Shown here in pieces: positions 45,511-55,736 of a stretch of 64,000 nucleotides of DNA. The notes beneath the pieces were generated by a model. It worked only from the letters and a program-made list of their open reading frames with translations, was not told the DNA's origin and did not search any database. The stretch is taken from contig NC_067204.1 of assembly GCF_026262505.1 (NCBI RefSeq), forward strand, positions 25,203,300 through 25,267,299, read 5' to 3'. The position numbers and the translations under genes are program-made. Source of the stretch: Trichomonas vaginalis G3 (lineage: Eukaryota > Parabasalia > Trichomonadida > Trichomonadidae). How positions within the stretch are numbered: the stretch's first letter is position 1; every line of letters starts with the position of its first letter.

Positions 45511-45927
45511 TTATTTCGAATTTTTAAACGTTCAATATTCCCTTTCAATGATATTGAATATATCTGATTGTATAACTAATAGATATATACACTGTATCCA
45601 AAATCATGATATTTGAAGTAAGTAATATCAAATAAATTGAGAGTTGTTTATAGGTTATCGAATATAATTTGACTTTGAACATACGTAAGAAGATCATACG
45701 TATAATATACCTATTTCCACTGAGAGCAGAGGTAATTATGGTGAAGCTAAGCCTTGAATTTTTCAATCTCAAAATTTTATTGATTTCAAGAATATTATTT
45801 GATTTGGAAGACAATATTCTCCTTTAGTACTCCAGAAATATAAATAGCTTTTCTATTCAGGTGACCAACTTGTAAACATGGAGATAACTTTGTAAAAAAA
45901 ATCAACGGAAAAAAAAAGTTATCAAAG
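45511..45927. other. Divergent spacer
   Basis: AT-rich region between divergent starts; AACGTTTAAAA lies upstream of the SAM/C2HC gene. No gene seen. Confidence 0.4.
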
Positions 45928-46965
45928 ATGAGTGAAACTTCTGTTGCGGAAAATATCATAAATAAATATCAGCGCGCGCTCAATACTCGTGTATTTGATC
46001 CTAAACTCCTTCCTGCATTTACATTCTCAACTGTTGATGAATTATGCCAAGAAGCTGTCGAATCAAATAAAAAATTACCAATGCTATTAAGGATCGATCC
46101 AAATTTAGTAGTCGTTGGCGATATTCACGGAAATTTTGCAGATATTCATAGAATATTTAGGATCTTTGGGCAACCGCCTCGTACAAAGTTTCTATTTTTA
46201 GGTGACTACGTTGACAGAGGTGCTTACTCATTCCATTGCATTACACTTCTTCTTTCATTACAGATTTGTTATCCAGATAGATTATTTTTACTTAGAGGAA
46301 ATCACGAATTCTCTTTAATCTGCAACATGTACGGATTTTCATCAGAACTTAATCAAATATTTGGAAGATCTCAAGCAAATCAAATATTTATGCTATTTAA
46401 CGAAGTTTTTAGTTGGATGCCCATTTCTGCTTTAATTGGCGGAGTAATTTTCTGCGTACACGGAGGTTTAGCACGCAATCTAGAAAAGGTTGATCATATT
46501 GATCTCATTCAGCGCCCAATATTAACGTTTGAGCAGAGTCCAATTACATCTGACTTAGTTTGGTCAGATCCAGGCGAGATCAGCGAACCAATCGGTCCAG
46601 GTGTCAGAGGCCATGGCGTTACATTTGGTCCGCGCGCTGTTGCTTATTTCTTGGCCAAGAATTCTCTAAAGATGCTGATCAGAGCTCATCAATTTACATC
46701 CAAAGGTGTTCACTCATTTGCAGGTAACCTAGGCATCACAGTTTTCTCATCCAGTAACTATAAACCAGGCTTGAGAAACAAATGTGGTGTAATCGTTATC
46801 GAAGACACAGGAGAACTCCAATTCTTCTGTCTTGGTGATGATGTAGAGTCAGAAACAACACCAAGAATCATGGAACTCGATGCAAGAATGATGGGTCTCC
46901 AGAAAAGTGAAAAAACTACTATTGGTATACCGGATTCTCCTATGCACAACGGTGGTTTCCGCTAA
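45928..46965 (+). CDS. PPP-family Ser/Thr protein phosphatase
   Basis: 345 residues. All PPP catalytic motifs are present: GDIHG (64-68), GDYVDRG (92-98), GNHE (124-127), HGG (178-180), RAH (252-254) and SSSNY in place of SAPNY (about 273-277). Two metal ions are held by these Asp/His/Asn residues and remove phosphate from Ser/Thr. Length and motif spacing resemble PP1/PP2A; the RGNHEFSLIC and SSSNY variants suggest a divergent trichomonad paralog. No extra regulatory domain. Single gene. Confidence 0.9.
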   Translation: MSETSVAENIINKYQRALNTRVFDPKLLPAFTFSTVDELCQEAVESNKKLPMLLRIDPNLVVVGDIHGNFADIHRIFRIFGQPPRTKFLFLGDYVDRGAYSFHCITLLLSLQICYPDRLFLLRGNHEFSLICNMYGFSSELNQIFGRSQANQIFMLFNEVFSWMPISALIGGVIFCVHGGLARNLEKVDHIDLIQRPILTFEQSPITSDLVWSDPGEISEPIGPGVRGHGVTFGPRAVAYFLAKNSLKMLIRAHQFTSKGVHSFAGNLGITVFSSSNYKPGLRNKCGVIVIEDTGELQFFCLGDDVESETTPRIMELDARMMGLQKSEKTTIGIPDSPMHNGGFR

Positions 46966-47350
46966 TCTTGTTAATATTTTAAATTTGTGTTTATTAAATA
47001 TCAATATTTTCTAAATTTTATACAATATTTTTCAAAAATGTGTCTAATAATGATCAACCATTATATGTTCCATCAAAGATATCTTTATCAATAAAATATT
47101 ATCAACACTTAAATCATTACTCATATTTTTTATTTGAAATTAATGATTTCAGAACATGTTTCAAGGGATATATTCCCAACTCAAGGGATAAATATGAATT
47201 TCTTTATTAATTAATGGATATTGCAGATAATTTTTCAGATTTTTAATTCATAGGAAGAATTATCTCATAATATCTTTATTTTATATTAATAAAAATATTT
47301 GTCTGGGGAAAAAGAATGTATTTCTGTATAGTATATATATTTTATTAACA
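46966..47350. other. Intergenic, nothing seen
   Basis: AT-rich spacer between two genes whose 3' ends face each other. Confidence 0.4.
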
Positions 47351-48577
47351 TTAGAAAAATTGAGAATCTTTTCTATAAGAGAAAAGCTTTCTTTGTATAG
47401 AACTATCAAATATCTGGGCTATAGAGGCAACCATATTAAGATCCTCCTTTCCAGTGAGCTTCAAAATTCTAATAGAATCATTGACGTCGTCTTGTGACAA
47501 AAATGGAAGGGATCCTTTATCTAATTTCTCCTGAACAACAGCAATCAAGCTAAGAGCAAGCGTTACAACGTTGTTCAGTTGCAGTTGGCAGATCAAATTT
47601 AAACTTTCTGGCGGCATCTGCATCATTATCGACATTGTGGCTAATGCCCATGGATAACGTGTTGCGTTGTTTAATAATTCTCGATATTGGGCCTTAACGT
47701 GTGCAATTCTTTGTTCTTTTTCTGGATTTTCGAGAGGAAGAGCAACCAAATAGTCACCATATGATCTTTCCTGCAGATCTTGGTAAGGAGAGAAGATTAC
47801 TTGCATTTCTGGAAGCCTAATCAATGTCGTTGGCGTTTTAAAAGTTAATAAAATTTCTTCTGGAGTTGCTACTTGTCTGGAGATAGTTTGGATGGAGAGA
47901 CCTTGTATAGGAGCTGGAAGATACTCTAGTGGTGCTGTTTCTAGGATCTGAGAAAGTGTGAAATGCGCTAAAAATACTGCAATTTTGTATGCTTCGTCTG
48001 GATTGTTTGATTCTATGATAGTATTCATTTGCGAGTGGAAATGCGCCGAAAGAATTAAAGATAAGAACGGGGTTTCCGTTGGATGAATTGAAAAATCCGG
48101 TAAAGTTTTAATTCCTGCTTTTGAAAGGACTTCGAATACTTCATTTGCATGCTGAATAAGAATATTCAATTTGTTAATGGGAAGATTGGAGTTCAAAGTC
48201 GTTTTTGCAAAAATTGCAATTTCTTTGCAGGTATCTTCAATATTTGAGATGAATTTTGTAGTATCTATTTGATTTCTGTTAAGAATAAGTGAGACATTAT
48301 AATATATTTTTTCTTTTTTCTGTGGAATTATAAAAAAGGAAGATACAATGAAGAGATTTAGTGAAGGAATATCTGTAGTTGATGTTAAAAACTGCGAAAA
48401 AGCATTATCTTCTTGTCTATGAACATTCGAAAGGGTTAATTTCAATAATTCGATTAAAGCTATTGGTAATTTACCATGATTCGGATACCATTCATGAACT
48501 ATTCGAACACCATATCTAATATCAAATGAAGCAAGTGCAGCTGCAAGAAGGGGTGGACTCCCTTCTGATTCTTGCAT
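47351..48577 (-). CDS. C9orf72-like DENN-type protein
   Basis: 408 residues. The N-terminus SPPLLAAALASFDIRYG followed by VRIVHEW closely parallels the start of C9orf72 (SPLLAATFAYWDNILGP, RVRHIW). LPEMQVIFSPYQDL matches the C9orf72 stretch LPFRQVMYAPY, and TGKEDLNMVASIAQIF matches TAEGDLNIIMALAEKI near the end. Order and spacing are kept. C9orf72 is a longin-DENN protein that works with SMCR8 on small GTPases in autophagy and lysosome signalling. The comparison is from memory; a profile search would settle it. It could otherwise be another DENN protein. Confidence 0.65.
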   Translation of the reverse strand: MQESEGSPPLLAAALASFDIRYGVRIVHEWYPNHGKLPIALIELLKLTLSNVHRQEDNAFSQFLTSTTDIPSLNLFIVSSFFIIPQKKEKIYYNVSLILNRNQIDTTKFISNIEDTCKEIAIFAKTTLNSNLPINKLNILIQHANEVFEVLSKAGIKTLPDFSIHPTETPFLSLILSAHFHSQMNTIIESNNPDEAYKIAVFLAHFTLSQILETAPLEYLPAPIQGLSIQTISRQVATPEEILLTFKTPTTLIRLPEMQVIFSPYQDLQERSYGDYLVALPLENPEKEQRIAHVKAQYRELLNNATRYPWALATMSIMMQMPPESLNLICQLQLNNVVTLALSLIAVVQEKLDKGSLPFLSQDDVNDSIRILKLTGKEDLNMVASIAQIFDSSIQRKLFSYRKDSQFF

Positions 48578-48832
48578 TCAAAAATTTTTTTTGATAAATC
48601 TCTAAAATTTTGATCTCCTGATTGACTATGAAATACATATTAAACAATATCCAACAGAATTAAGTGAATTTCAGATCCAATTTTAAAATCATATCTCTTA
48701 TTCTTTTGTTTCATAATAGATCCATACAGCAAGATCTAGAGCTCATTAACAAAATAATAATTGAGGTTTAAAGGGAAAATATAAATAATATATAAAAATA
48801 ATTTACAAAAATATAATAAATTATAAACAAAA

Positions 48833-49492
48833 TTAAAGTGCCATAACTTTGGCATACTTAGATCTAACTTGGACTTTCTTCTTATTTCCGTAAACAGCGC
48901 ATGTCGTATTCACTCCGACAGATGCCCATTGCGGAATAATACCCGAATTCCTATATGCATCATTCTCCTTTTCCAACTGTTCATATTCTTTCTTTTGCGT
49001 TTCAATAAATTTTTTCGTAATCGAAGGCGTACCGTTACAAAAGTAACGTCTCGGCTTTCTATCAAAGTGCGAGAATTTAGATGCACTTCTATGATCGACA
49101 GGAAGAGTTTTATAATCGCGTTCTTTAGCTTTGAAATCGTCAAGATGAGTGGGTTGTATAAATGCTAATGACTCGGGAAGAACCTTTGTACCACTTACTT
49201 GGAAGCCATGCTGGAGTTGCGGTAAGCCACGCTCAGAATAATAAGGTTCACATTGATAATTTCTATTTTTTGTTTTAGTAGGGCAAGATTTGGATGTTGC
49301 AGTGGGCTTTTGTGCACCAGTATTGTATACTTTCAGCTTCTTGACAACATCCAGGAAAATATCGTCAGAATCAGAATCTTCCGTGATGAGGGTCTGTTTT
49401 TTGTAAACTATTGAACAATTTTTGAAAGAAATTGTGAGATAAATACAATTTTTGAATACAGCGATTATTTTCAATTCAAAATCAAAATTCAT
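48833..49492 (-). CDS. Basic protein, unknown
   Basis: 219 residues. The N-terminal 30 residues are hydrophobic/beta-like (FELKIIAVFKNCIYLTISF); a Ser/Asp acidic patch (TEDSDSDDIF) and then Lys/Tyr/Arg-rich sequence follow (DYKTLPVDHRSASKFSHF, GTPSITKKFIETQKKEYEQLEKEN). It resembles microtubule- or flagella-associated small proteins in composition only. Start uncertain. No family recognised. Confidence 0.55.
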   Translation of the reverse strand: MNFDFELKIIAVFKNCIYLTISFKNCSIVYKKQTLITEDSDSDDIFLDVVKKLKVYNTGAQKPTATSKSCPTKTKNRNYQCEPYYSERGLPQLQHGFQVSGTKVLPESLAFIQPTHLDDFKAKERDYKTLPVDHRSASKFSHFDRKPRRYFCNGTPSITKKFIETQKKEYEQLEKENDAYRNSGIIPQWASVGVNTTCAVYGNKKKVQVRSKYAKVMAL

Positions 49493-50432
49493 TAAATTTA
49501 GCCATCGTATCTAAACTATTATGATCACCATTAGTCTTCAAATTACTCACAAAATTAAATTCTAAAAAAACGGATTTTTATAAAAATAAATATATCTAAC
49601 ATCTTGACATCTGACTATGGAAAATTGAACTTATAGCACACAAATCCTCTTTCAATGAGGAAGCTGCGCCTATCCTGCTTATTTTTAAATCTATATAGTG
49701 AATCAAGGATGAATCTTGTTTTGAATTCTCATATAAAACTATTTGATTTCATCAAGCCTAACTTTGTTAGAGATTAGTTTTATGAAACAACCTAATTATA
49801 GTTCGAGAAATTGAAATCTCCCTCCGAGAATAAAAATCTTCTTCATAAAATTGGAGGCCACATTATGGTATTGATCTAATAACGATTTCATTTAATCATA
49901 TCTGCTATTTAATTCTAATTAATTCTGAAATGTCGATTATCGTTGAAGGAATTTTAAAAAATCTCACTGACATCAATAAAAATCCCCGAGAATCAAATTC
50001 TAATGAAGTTGGCTCTTATAATTAATCGATAATAATATCGACGCAAAATTTAAGTTGCTATTAATTACATGAAGAAGATATAGACTAAGCGGCTGATAAA
50101 TTAACCCAAAATTCACAGTAAAACATTAGATTATGGGTTCTGATTCAAAATCTGAATATTTCAGTGAATTATGCAAAATTAGAATAAAATTATAAGAATC
50201 ACAGAATTATCGCATCATGAGAAACATAAAATCTTCCTGCCAAGTCTACGCAGAATTGGGAAGAAATCAATTTTCGACTGAAAATTTCTCAATTTCAAAA
50301 ATTGAATGATTAATAAGATTTTATGTATGCCAAGAATCATCATAATGCCATCAATATCGGTTGTTGTAAAGAAAATAAATTGTGAGCAATCATTGAAATC
50401 TTTAGAATCGTTTTGTGTATCTTTAGATTTTG
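49493..50432. other. Long intergenic, nothing seen
   Basis: About 940 bases of AT-rich DNA. No gene, repeat or RNA I can support. Confidence 0.5.
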
Positions 50433-51515
50433 ATGGACGAAGTGCAAATACAACCAAATAATCCAGTCGAGCCATTGTTTAATACTCAACCTTCTTCCTC
50501 AACAGTCCCTTCCTCAACAAATAGCTCTGCAAGCGATGATGTTTGTATGATCTGCCCTGCCTATGACAATTCATGGCTTTACTGCGCACACGATACTCCA
50601 AGATGCAAAAAGGCAACTCATGCATTCATTCAAAAGGGAAAATTACCTACAGTTTGCGAGCGACCTCAGCTTGCTCAGTATTTCCAACGACAAAAGATAA
50701 CAAGCATGCTAATGAGTGACTACGATAGGGCTCACAAATATAATGAGCTTAAAAAGCAGTTTTCAGAAGCTTGCGCTTTATATGATATAAAAGACAACAA
50801 AGCCAATTACCTAGAAGAAGTTGAACGCAAGATTAACAGTACAGAAGATAGTTCTACCAAGTGCACTGCAAATTGGAACAAAAAAATGCATGATTTCAAA
50901 ATTGATTGTTTATACAAACTTGACGATCTTAAAATCAAACATTTGGCTGAAATAGAGAAATTTAATGACTACTGGACAAGTGATGACGTCGTAAATCGTT
51001 ATTCCAGCCCTTCTTCAACACTTCGAGATTTATACAACCAAGAAACTAAATTTATTGACTTTAAAGACTACAACCAAGCTTCTATTATTCGTTCCCGGCG
51101 TAAGGAACAAGAGAAAAAGGAAACAGAAGCCGCACAAAACCAATTAATTTCAGATGCCAAAGTTAAGTTAGAGGTACTTAGAAAAAAGCACCAATATGAG
51201 TTAGATAGATTAGAAGCGTATTATATAGAAGGAGTAACCAACTTAAAACTCAAGAAAGAAAAAGAAGAATTATTATTCGAAAAAAGATTGACAAAACTGA
51301 AGAAAGACAGAGAAAACCCAGTAAACAGAGCACCACTCCCTCAATCGTGGAGGTTTTCGGAGATGGGGACTCAAATTCCGATGGCTGTGACAACTCCAAG
51401 AACAAGAGTGAAATTAGCGAATTTCAAGAAGAGCAAACAGATCACCAAGCTGGAAATTAAGGGTATAACGTCACGCCCTGCAACATCTCTCCAGCGCGTA
51501 AGGTTATCTTATTAA
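50433..51515 (+). CDS. Coiled-coil protein with N-terminal Cys/His motif
   Basis: 360 residues from MDEVQIQPNNPVEP. The Ser/Thr-rich N-terminus leads to VCMICPAYDNSWLYCAHDTPRC at about 37-58, a compact Cys/His cluster, then KKATHAF. Residues about 80-290 are coiled coils with Lys/Glu (KKETEAAQNQLISDAKVKLE). The C-terminal 70 residues are basic with TPRT and SRPATS. I recall the Cys/His-plus-coil layout in several trichomonad proteins of unknown role; no orthologue named. Confidence 0.65.
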   Translation: MDEVQIQPNNPVEPLFNTQPSSSTVPSSTNSSASDDVCMICPAYDNSWLYCAHDTPRCKKATHAFIQKGKLPTVCERPQLAQYFQRQKITSMLMSDYDRAHKYNELKKQFSEACALYDIKDNKANYLEEVERKINSTEDSSTKCTANWNKKMHDFKIDCLYKLDDLKIKHLAEIEKFNDYWTSDDVVNRYSSPSSTLRDLYNQETKFIDFKDYNQASIIRSRRKEQEKKETEAAQNQLISDAKVKLEVLRKKHQYELDRLEAYYIEGVTNLKLKKEKEELLFEKRLTKLKKDRENPVNRAPLPQSWRFSEMGTQIPMAVTTPRTRVKLANFKKSKQITKLEIKGITSRPATSLQRVRLSY

Positions 51516-52045
51516 AATATGTATTGTTTTTTTATAAATAAAATATAGACATGTTTAATGTTTTTATTTATCAAGGGAAAGCCATCTACAAGTAAACTTC
51601 TCTCTATCATGGAAAAAAAGTAAAAAAAAGACAATCAAAATATAATCAATATGATACACTGAAAATGCAGGAAATCATCAACATGTTTTTTAATCGTTCC
51701 TTCGACAGTTTTTTCCTGTCTTCGACAGTTTTTTCGGGGGATTGTATTTCATTTCAAGCTTTCCAGTTCTTAAAGTATACTTGATCAAAAATTGTTCCAA
51801 ATACTTCGATCTTTTTTCTTTGTAATATTAGGGATATAAAATGCTACAGATTTTTGATAATAATTTAGAAGATGTTGATTAATGATTATATCTTATAACT
51901 TCTACTTTACTATTGACATCATACCATTTTTGATCAATAAAAGTAATAAAAATACATAATTTAATATCCGAAATCCGTGATATCATTGTTTTTCCTATTC
52001 ATAACATTGAATTTTTTCCCCTTAATGAATAATAAAGATATTTTA
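51516..52045. other. Intergenic with a short direct repeat
   Basis: CTTCGACAGTTTTTTC occurs twice near 51701-51740. Otherwise no feature. The open frame upstream of the ankyrin start begins with GTG and is unlikely to be coding. Confidence 0.4.
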
Positions 52046-54657
52046 ATGTCTGATCAAAACGTTCGTCCAAACAAATATGGGGAACTGCGAAACAAGTATA
52101 AATACTACATCGATTTGTATAATGCATTGTATCAGCTTAAAACTGAAAAGGAAGAAGAACTCAAAAAAATTTACAAAAAGATCCAAACAGAATTGATCGA
52201 CTCAAAGAGATTCCTACCCCAACGCATTGTTGAAGATATTTTAAATATCATTCCGTGTAATAATCGCTATACAAAGTCATATTTATCTCTTGCTAAATTC
52301 ATATGTGATGACTATCATGTCAAAGAGATCAATAGGATTAATCCTATTTCAAACTTCTTTTTTTACAAAGAATATGGAATTAAATTAGACAAGTCATGTG
52401 ATTTCGAAAAAATTAACACAGAAGAGTTGGATATTCTTACAACAGATACAATTTACAGGGCAATTATGAATAATGACTTAAAAAGACTTATTTCATTCAC
52501 CGAAAGAGAAGGTTTTGATAAAGATAAAGAACTTTACAACAAATTATATCAATGTCCTACATATAATTTATCATATCTTGACTTATGTTGTTACTATGGA
52601 GCAATTGACTGCTTCAAGTTCTTAAGAACTAAATTCAACTCAGAAATAACTCGTGTAAGTCTTGAATTTTCATTTTTAGGCGGAAATCCAGATATCATGA
52701 GTGAATGTTTGAAATATCAAAAACCAGATATGTGGTGCATGATATATGCAATTATTTCACATAACATTGATTTTGTTACATTCTTGATGAATGAGTACAA
52801 TTTAGATGTGAAGATAAACAATTGTCCAAAATTTAAAAATCTTGAATCATTATTTGTCTATTTCGATAAAACTAATGATATTAACAATTGTTTTGCTTAT
52901 TCAGCGATGTTTAATATTCCATCCCTTTGTGAATATTTCCTTTCACTTGGTGCTGATATCCATGCAATAAACGATGATGGACAAACAGCTCTTTTTGGTG
53001 CAGCTTCTAATAATAGTTATGAAACAGCCAAATTTCTTCTTTCACAGGGTGCAGATACCAATGAAAAAAATCGAATTGAAATGACTGCTCTTCATATTTC
53101 AGCAAAAAACAACTATAAAGAATTAGTCAAACTTCTTATTTCACATGGTGCAAATGTCGATGAAAAAACTCCTGATGGAAGAACCCCTCTTCATCTTGCT
53201 ATAAAAAATAATTGTACCGAAACAATTGAACTTCTTCTTTCACTTGGCGCAAATATCAACGAAAAAAATATATGTGGGACAACCGTTATTCATACTGCAG
53301 CATATCAGTGTAGAAAAGAAATAGCCGAAGTTCTTATTTCACATGGTGCAAATATCAATGAAAAAGGTGATAATGGAAAACCTGTTCTTCATGAAGCAGC
53401 ATATAATAATAGTACAGAAACAGCCGAACTTCTTATTTCACATGGTATAGATATCAATGAAAAAGATAATGATGGACAAACCGCTCTTCATATTGCTACA
53501 GATATAGATAATTAAGAAATCATCGAACTTCTTATTTCACATGGTGCAAATATCAATGAAAAAGATAATGATGGACAAACCGCTCTTCATATTGCAGCAT
53601 ATAATAATAGTACAGAAACAGCCGAACTTCTTATTTCACATGGTATAGATATCAATGAAAAAAATAATGAAGGAAAAACCGCTCTTCATTATGCAGCAGA
53701 AAATAATAGTACAGAAACGGCTGAAGTTCTTATTTCACATGGTGCAAATATCAATGAAAAAGATAATGATGAACAAACCGCTCTTCATTTTGCAACATCT
53801 ACTAATAGTACAGAAACGGCCGAAGTTCTTATTTCACATGGTGCAAATATCAATGAAAAAGAAAATCAAGGAAATACCGCTCTTCATATTGCTGCATATA
53901 CTAATAGTACAGAAACAGCCGAAGTTCTTATTTCACATGGTATAGATATCAATGAAAAAAATAATGAAGGACAAACTGCTCTTCATATCGCTGCAGATAA
54001 TAATAGTACAGAAACAGCCGAACTTCTTATTTCACATGGTATAGATATCAATGAAAAAGATAATGAAGGAAAAACCGCTCTTCATTATGCAGCAGAAAAT
54101 AATAGTACAGAAACGGCCGAAGTTCTTATTTCACATGGTGCAAATATCAATGAAAAAGGTGATAATGGAAAACCTGTTCTTCATGAAGCAGCATATAATA
54201 ATAGTACAGAAACAGCCGAACTTCTTATTTCACATGGTATAGATATCAATGAAAAAGATAATGATGGACAAACCGCTCTTCATATTGCTACAGATATAGA
54301 TAATTAAGAAATCATCGAACTTCTTATTTCACATGGTGCAAATATCAATGAAAAAGATAATGATGGACAAACCGCTCTTCATATTGCAGCATATAATAAT
54401 AGTACAGAAACAGCCGAACTTCTTATTTCACATGGTATAGATATCAATGAAAAAAATAATGAAGGAAAAACCGCTCTTCATTATGCAGCAGAAAATAATA
54501 GTACAGAAACGGCTGAAGTTCTTATTTCACATGGTGCAAATATCAATGAAAAAGATAATGATGAACAAACCGCTCTTCATTTTGCAACATCTACTAATAG
54601 TACAGAAACAGCCGAAGTTCTTATTTCACATGGTGCAAAGAATAATGTTCCTACATA
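52046..54657 (+). pseudogene. Ankyrin-repeat protein gene with in-frame stops
   Basis: Starts MSDQNVRPNKYGELRNKYKY, the usual opening of this T. vaginalis family. Residues 1-290 are the helical family domain (YLDLCCYYGAIDCFKFLRTKF, NIDFVTFLMNEYN). Ankyrin repeats of 33 residues (ETAELLISHGANINEKDNDG) follow to the end at HGAKNNVPT. In-frame TAA codons occur at 53513-53515 and 54305-54307. The first would leave a 489-residue product with about six repeats. Both stops sit in the same context (DIDN-stop-EIIELL) because the block carrying it was duplicated. Role of the family unknown; the repeats bind proteins. Confidence 0.85.
53366..54640. repeat. 792-bp tandem duplication of eight ankyrin repeats
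   Basis: GGTGATAATGGAAAACCTG occurs at 53366 and 54158, a shift of 792 bp, which is eight 99-bp repeats. The second copy follows the first almost base for base for about 480 bp. The duplicated block includes the in-frame TAA. Confidence 0.9.
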
Positions 54658-54821
54658 AAATACTTCACTTTCATTTCTTAGATGAATTTTATTAGAAGTA
54701 AAAATTATTTAGCTTTTCATACAGAGTCTAATCGTAAAAATGATTTTTATTACTTTTCCATACTTTTATACTTTCATCAAGAATTCCAAAATAGTGCAGA
54801 AATTGAAAACCGCTGCACTCC

Positions 54822-55155
54822 TTCAATATTGTTGCAAGGTAAAGAACTGTTTGTATGAGCCCCAGAATGAAAAGCCTGCCTTTTTAAAGCCAATAAACTA
54901 ACTTTTATCATTAAGAGTGGTAATATTAGAGCACTTTTATATTGATATTTGTTGATATAATTTTTAATATTAAAAAAAATTATTTTGGAAAAAAGTGGAA
55001 AATTGAGAGAATTTTGATCGTCTTTTTTTAACTTTTTTCCCACTCTAAAATAACCCGAAAATTGAGAGAATTTTGATCGTCTTTTTTTACTTTTTTCCAC
55101 TCTAGAATGATCCATATTTTGAATATTGTTGCAAGGTGAGGAGCTATTTGTATGA
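54822..55155. repeat. Short direct repeats downstream of the ankyrin gene
   Basis: ATATTGTTGCAAGG followed by a GAACTGTTTGTATGAG-like stretch occurs near 54825 and 55122. Between them a roughly 60-bp unit (AAAATTGAGAGAATTTTGAT then CGTCTTTTTTT) occurs twice in tandem at about 55000-55112. No gene. Confidence 0.6.
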
Positions 55156-55286
55156 GAAATTTGGGAGATTCAAAACTAAGAAAATAAAACTAGATAATAT
55201 GCATTTTTCTGCCATCAGAACGCGGAAATACGGACTACCTTCTAGATTTGGAAAATATATATTTTATGTTGGGATTTAAAAAAAAA

Positions 55287-55686
55287 GTTCGCAAAATGGC
55301 GAATTGCGCCACTTCTAATTTTTTTGGCGAATTCGCCATTTTTCAATTTTGAAACTACATTAAAGGGTTTGATATTTTTATTTTGTGGAATTTTCGTTTT
55401 TTATTAATAAAGGGTCTAACATTTTTATTGCGTGGCAATCTTCATGATTGACGCCAATAATCCGTCAATTATTCACTTGAATTCAAAATGGTTATCATGA
55501 GCATCATGACTATACGAAATAAAGTTATAAGCATACTGTAACTATTTGACATATGCAAAAAAGTGACTATTTGACATATGCAAAAGTGATATAGTATAAA
55601 TTATGTCACTTTTTGAGATCGCCGAATTCGAAAAAATCAGGCTGAGTTAGCGAATTTTAAGTAATTCGCCATTTGGCGAAACCGTT
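55287..55686. mobile_element. Candidate MITE with GGCGAATT ends
   Basis: About 400 bp. The left end reads GTTCGCAAAATGGCGAATT and the right end is its near complement (AATTCGCCATTTGGCGAAAC). Inside, a second palindrome GGCGAATTCGCC lies at 55326-55337, and CTATTTGACATATGCAAAA is tandemly repeated near 55541-55585. No coding capacity. A target duplication was not identified. Confidence 0.45.
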
Positions 55687-55736
55687 TTTAAATATCTACT
55701 TTAGTTTTTTAATAAGATAACTTTTTAATTACATTT

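Noticed and set aside
51700-51745. Possible CRISPR-like short repeats (CTTCGACAGTTTTTTC twice)
   Set aside because: Only two adjacent copies with no spacer series, in a eukaryotic genome.
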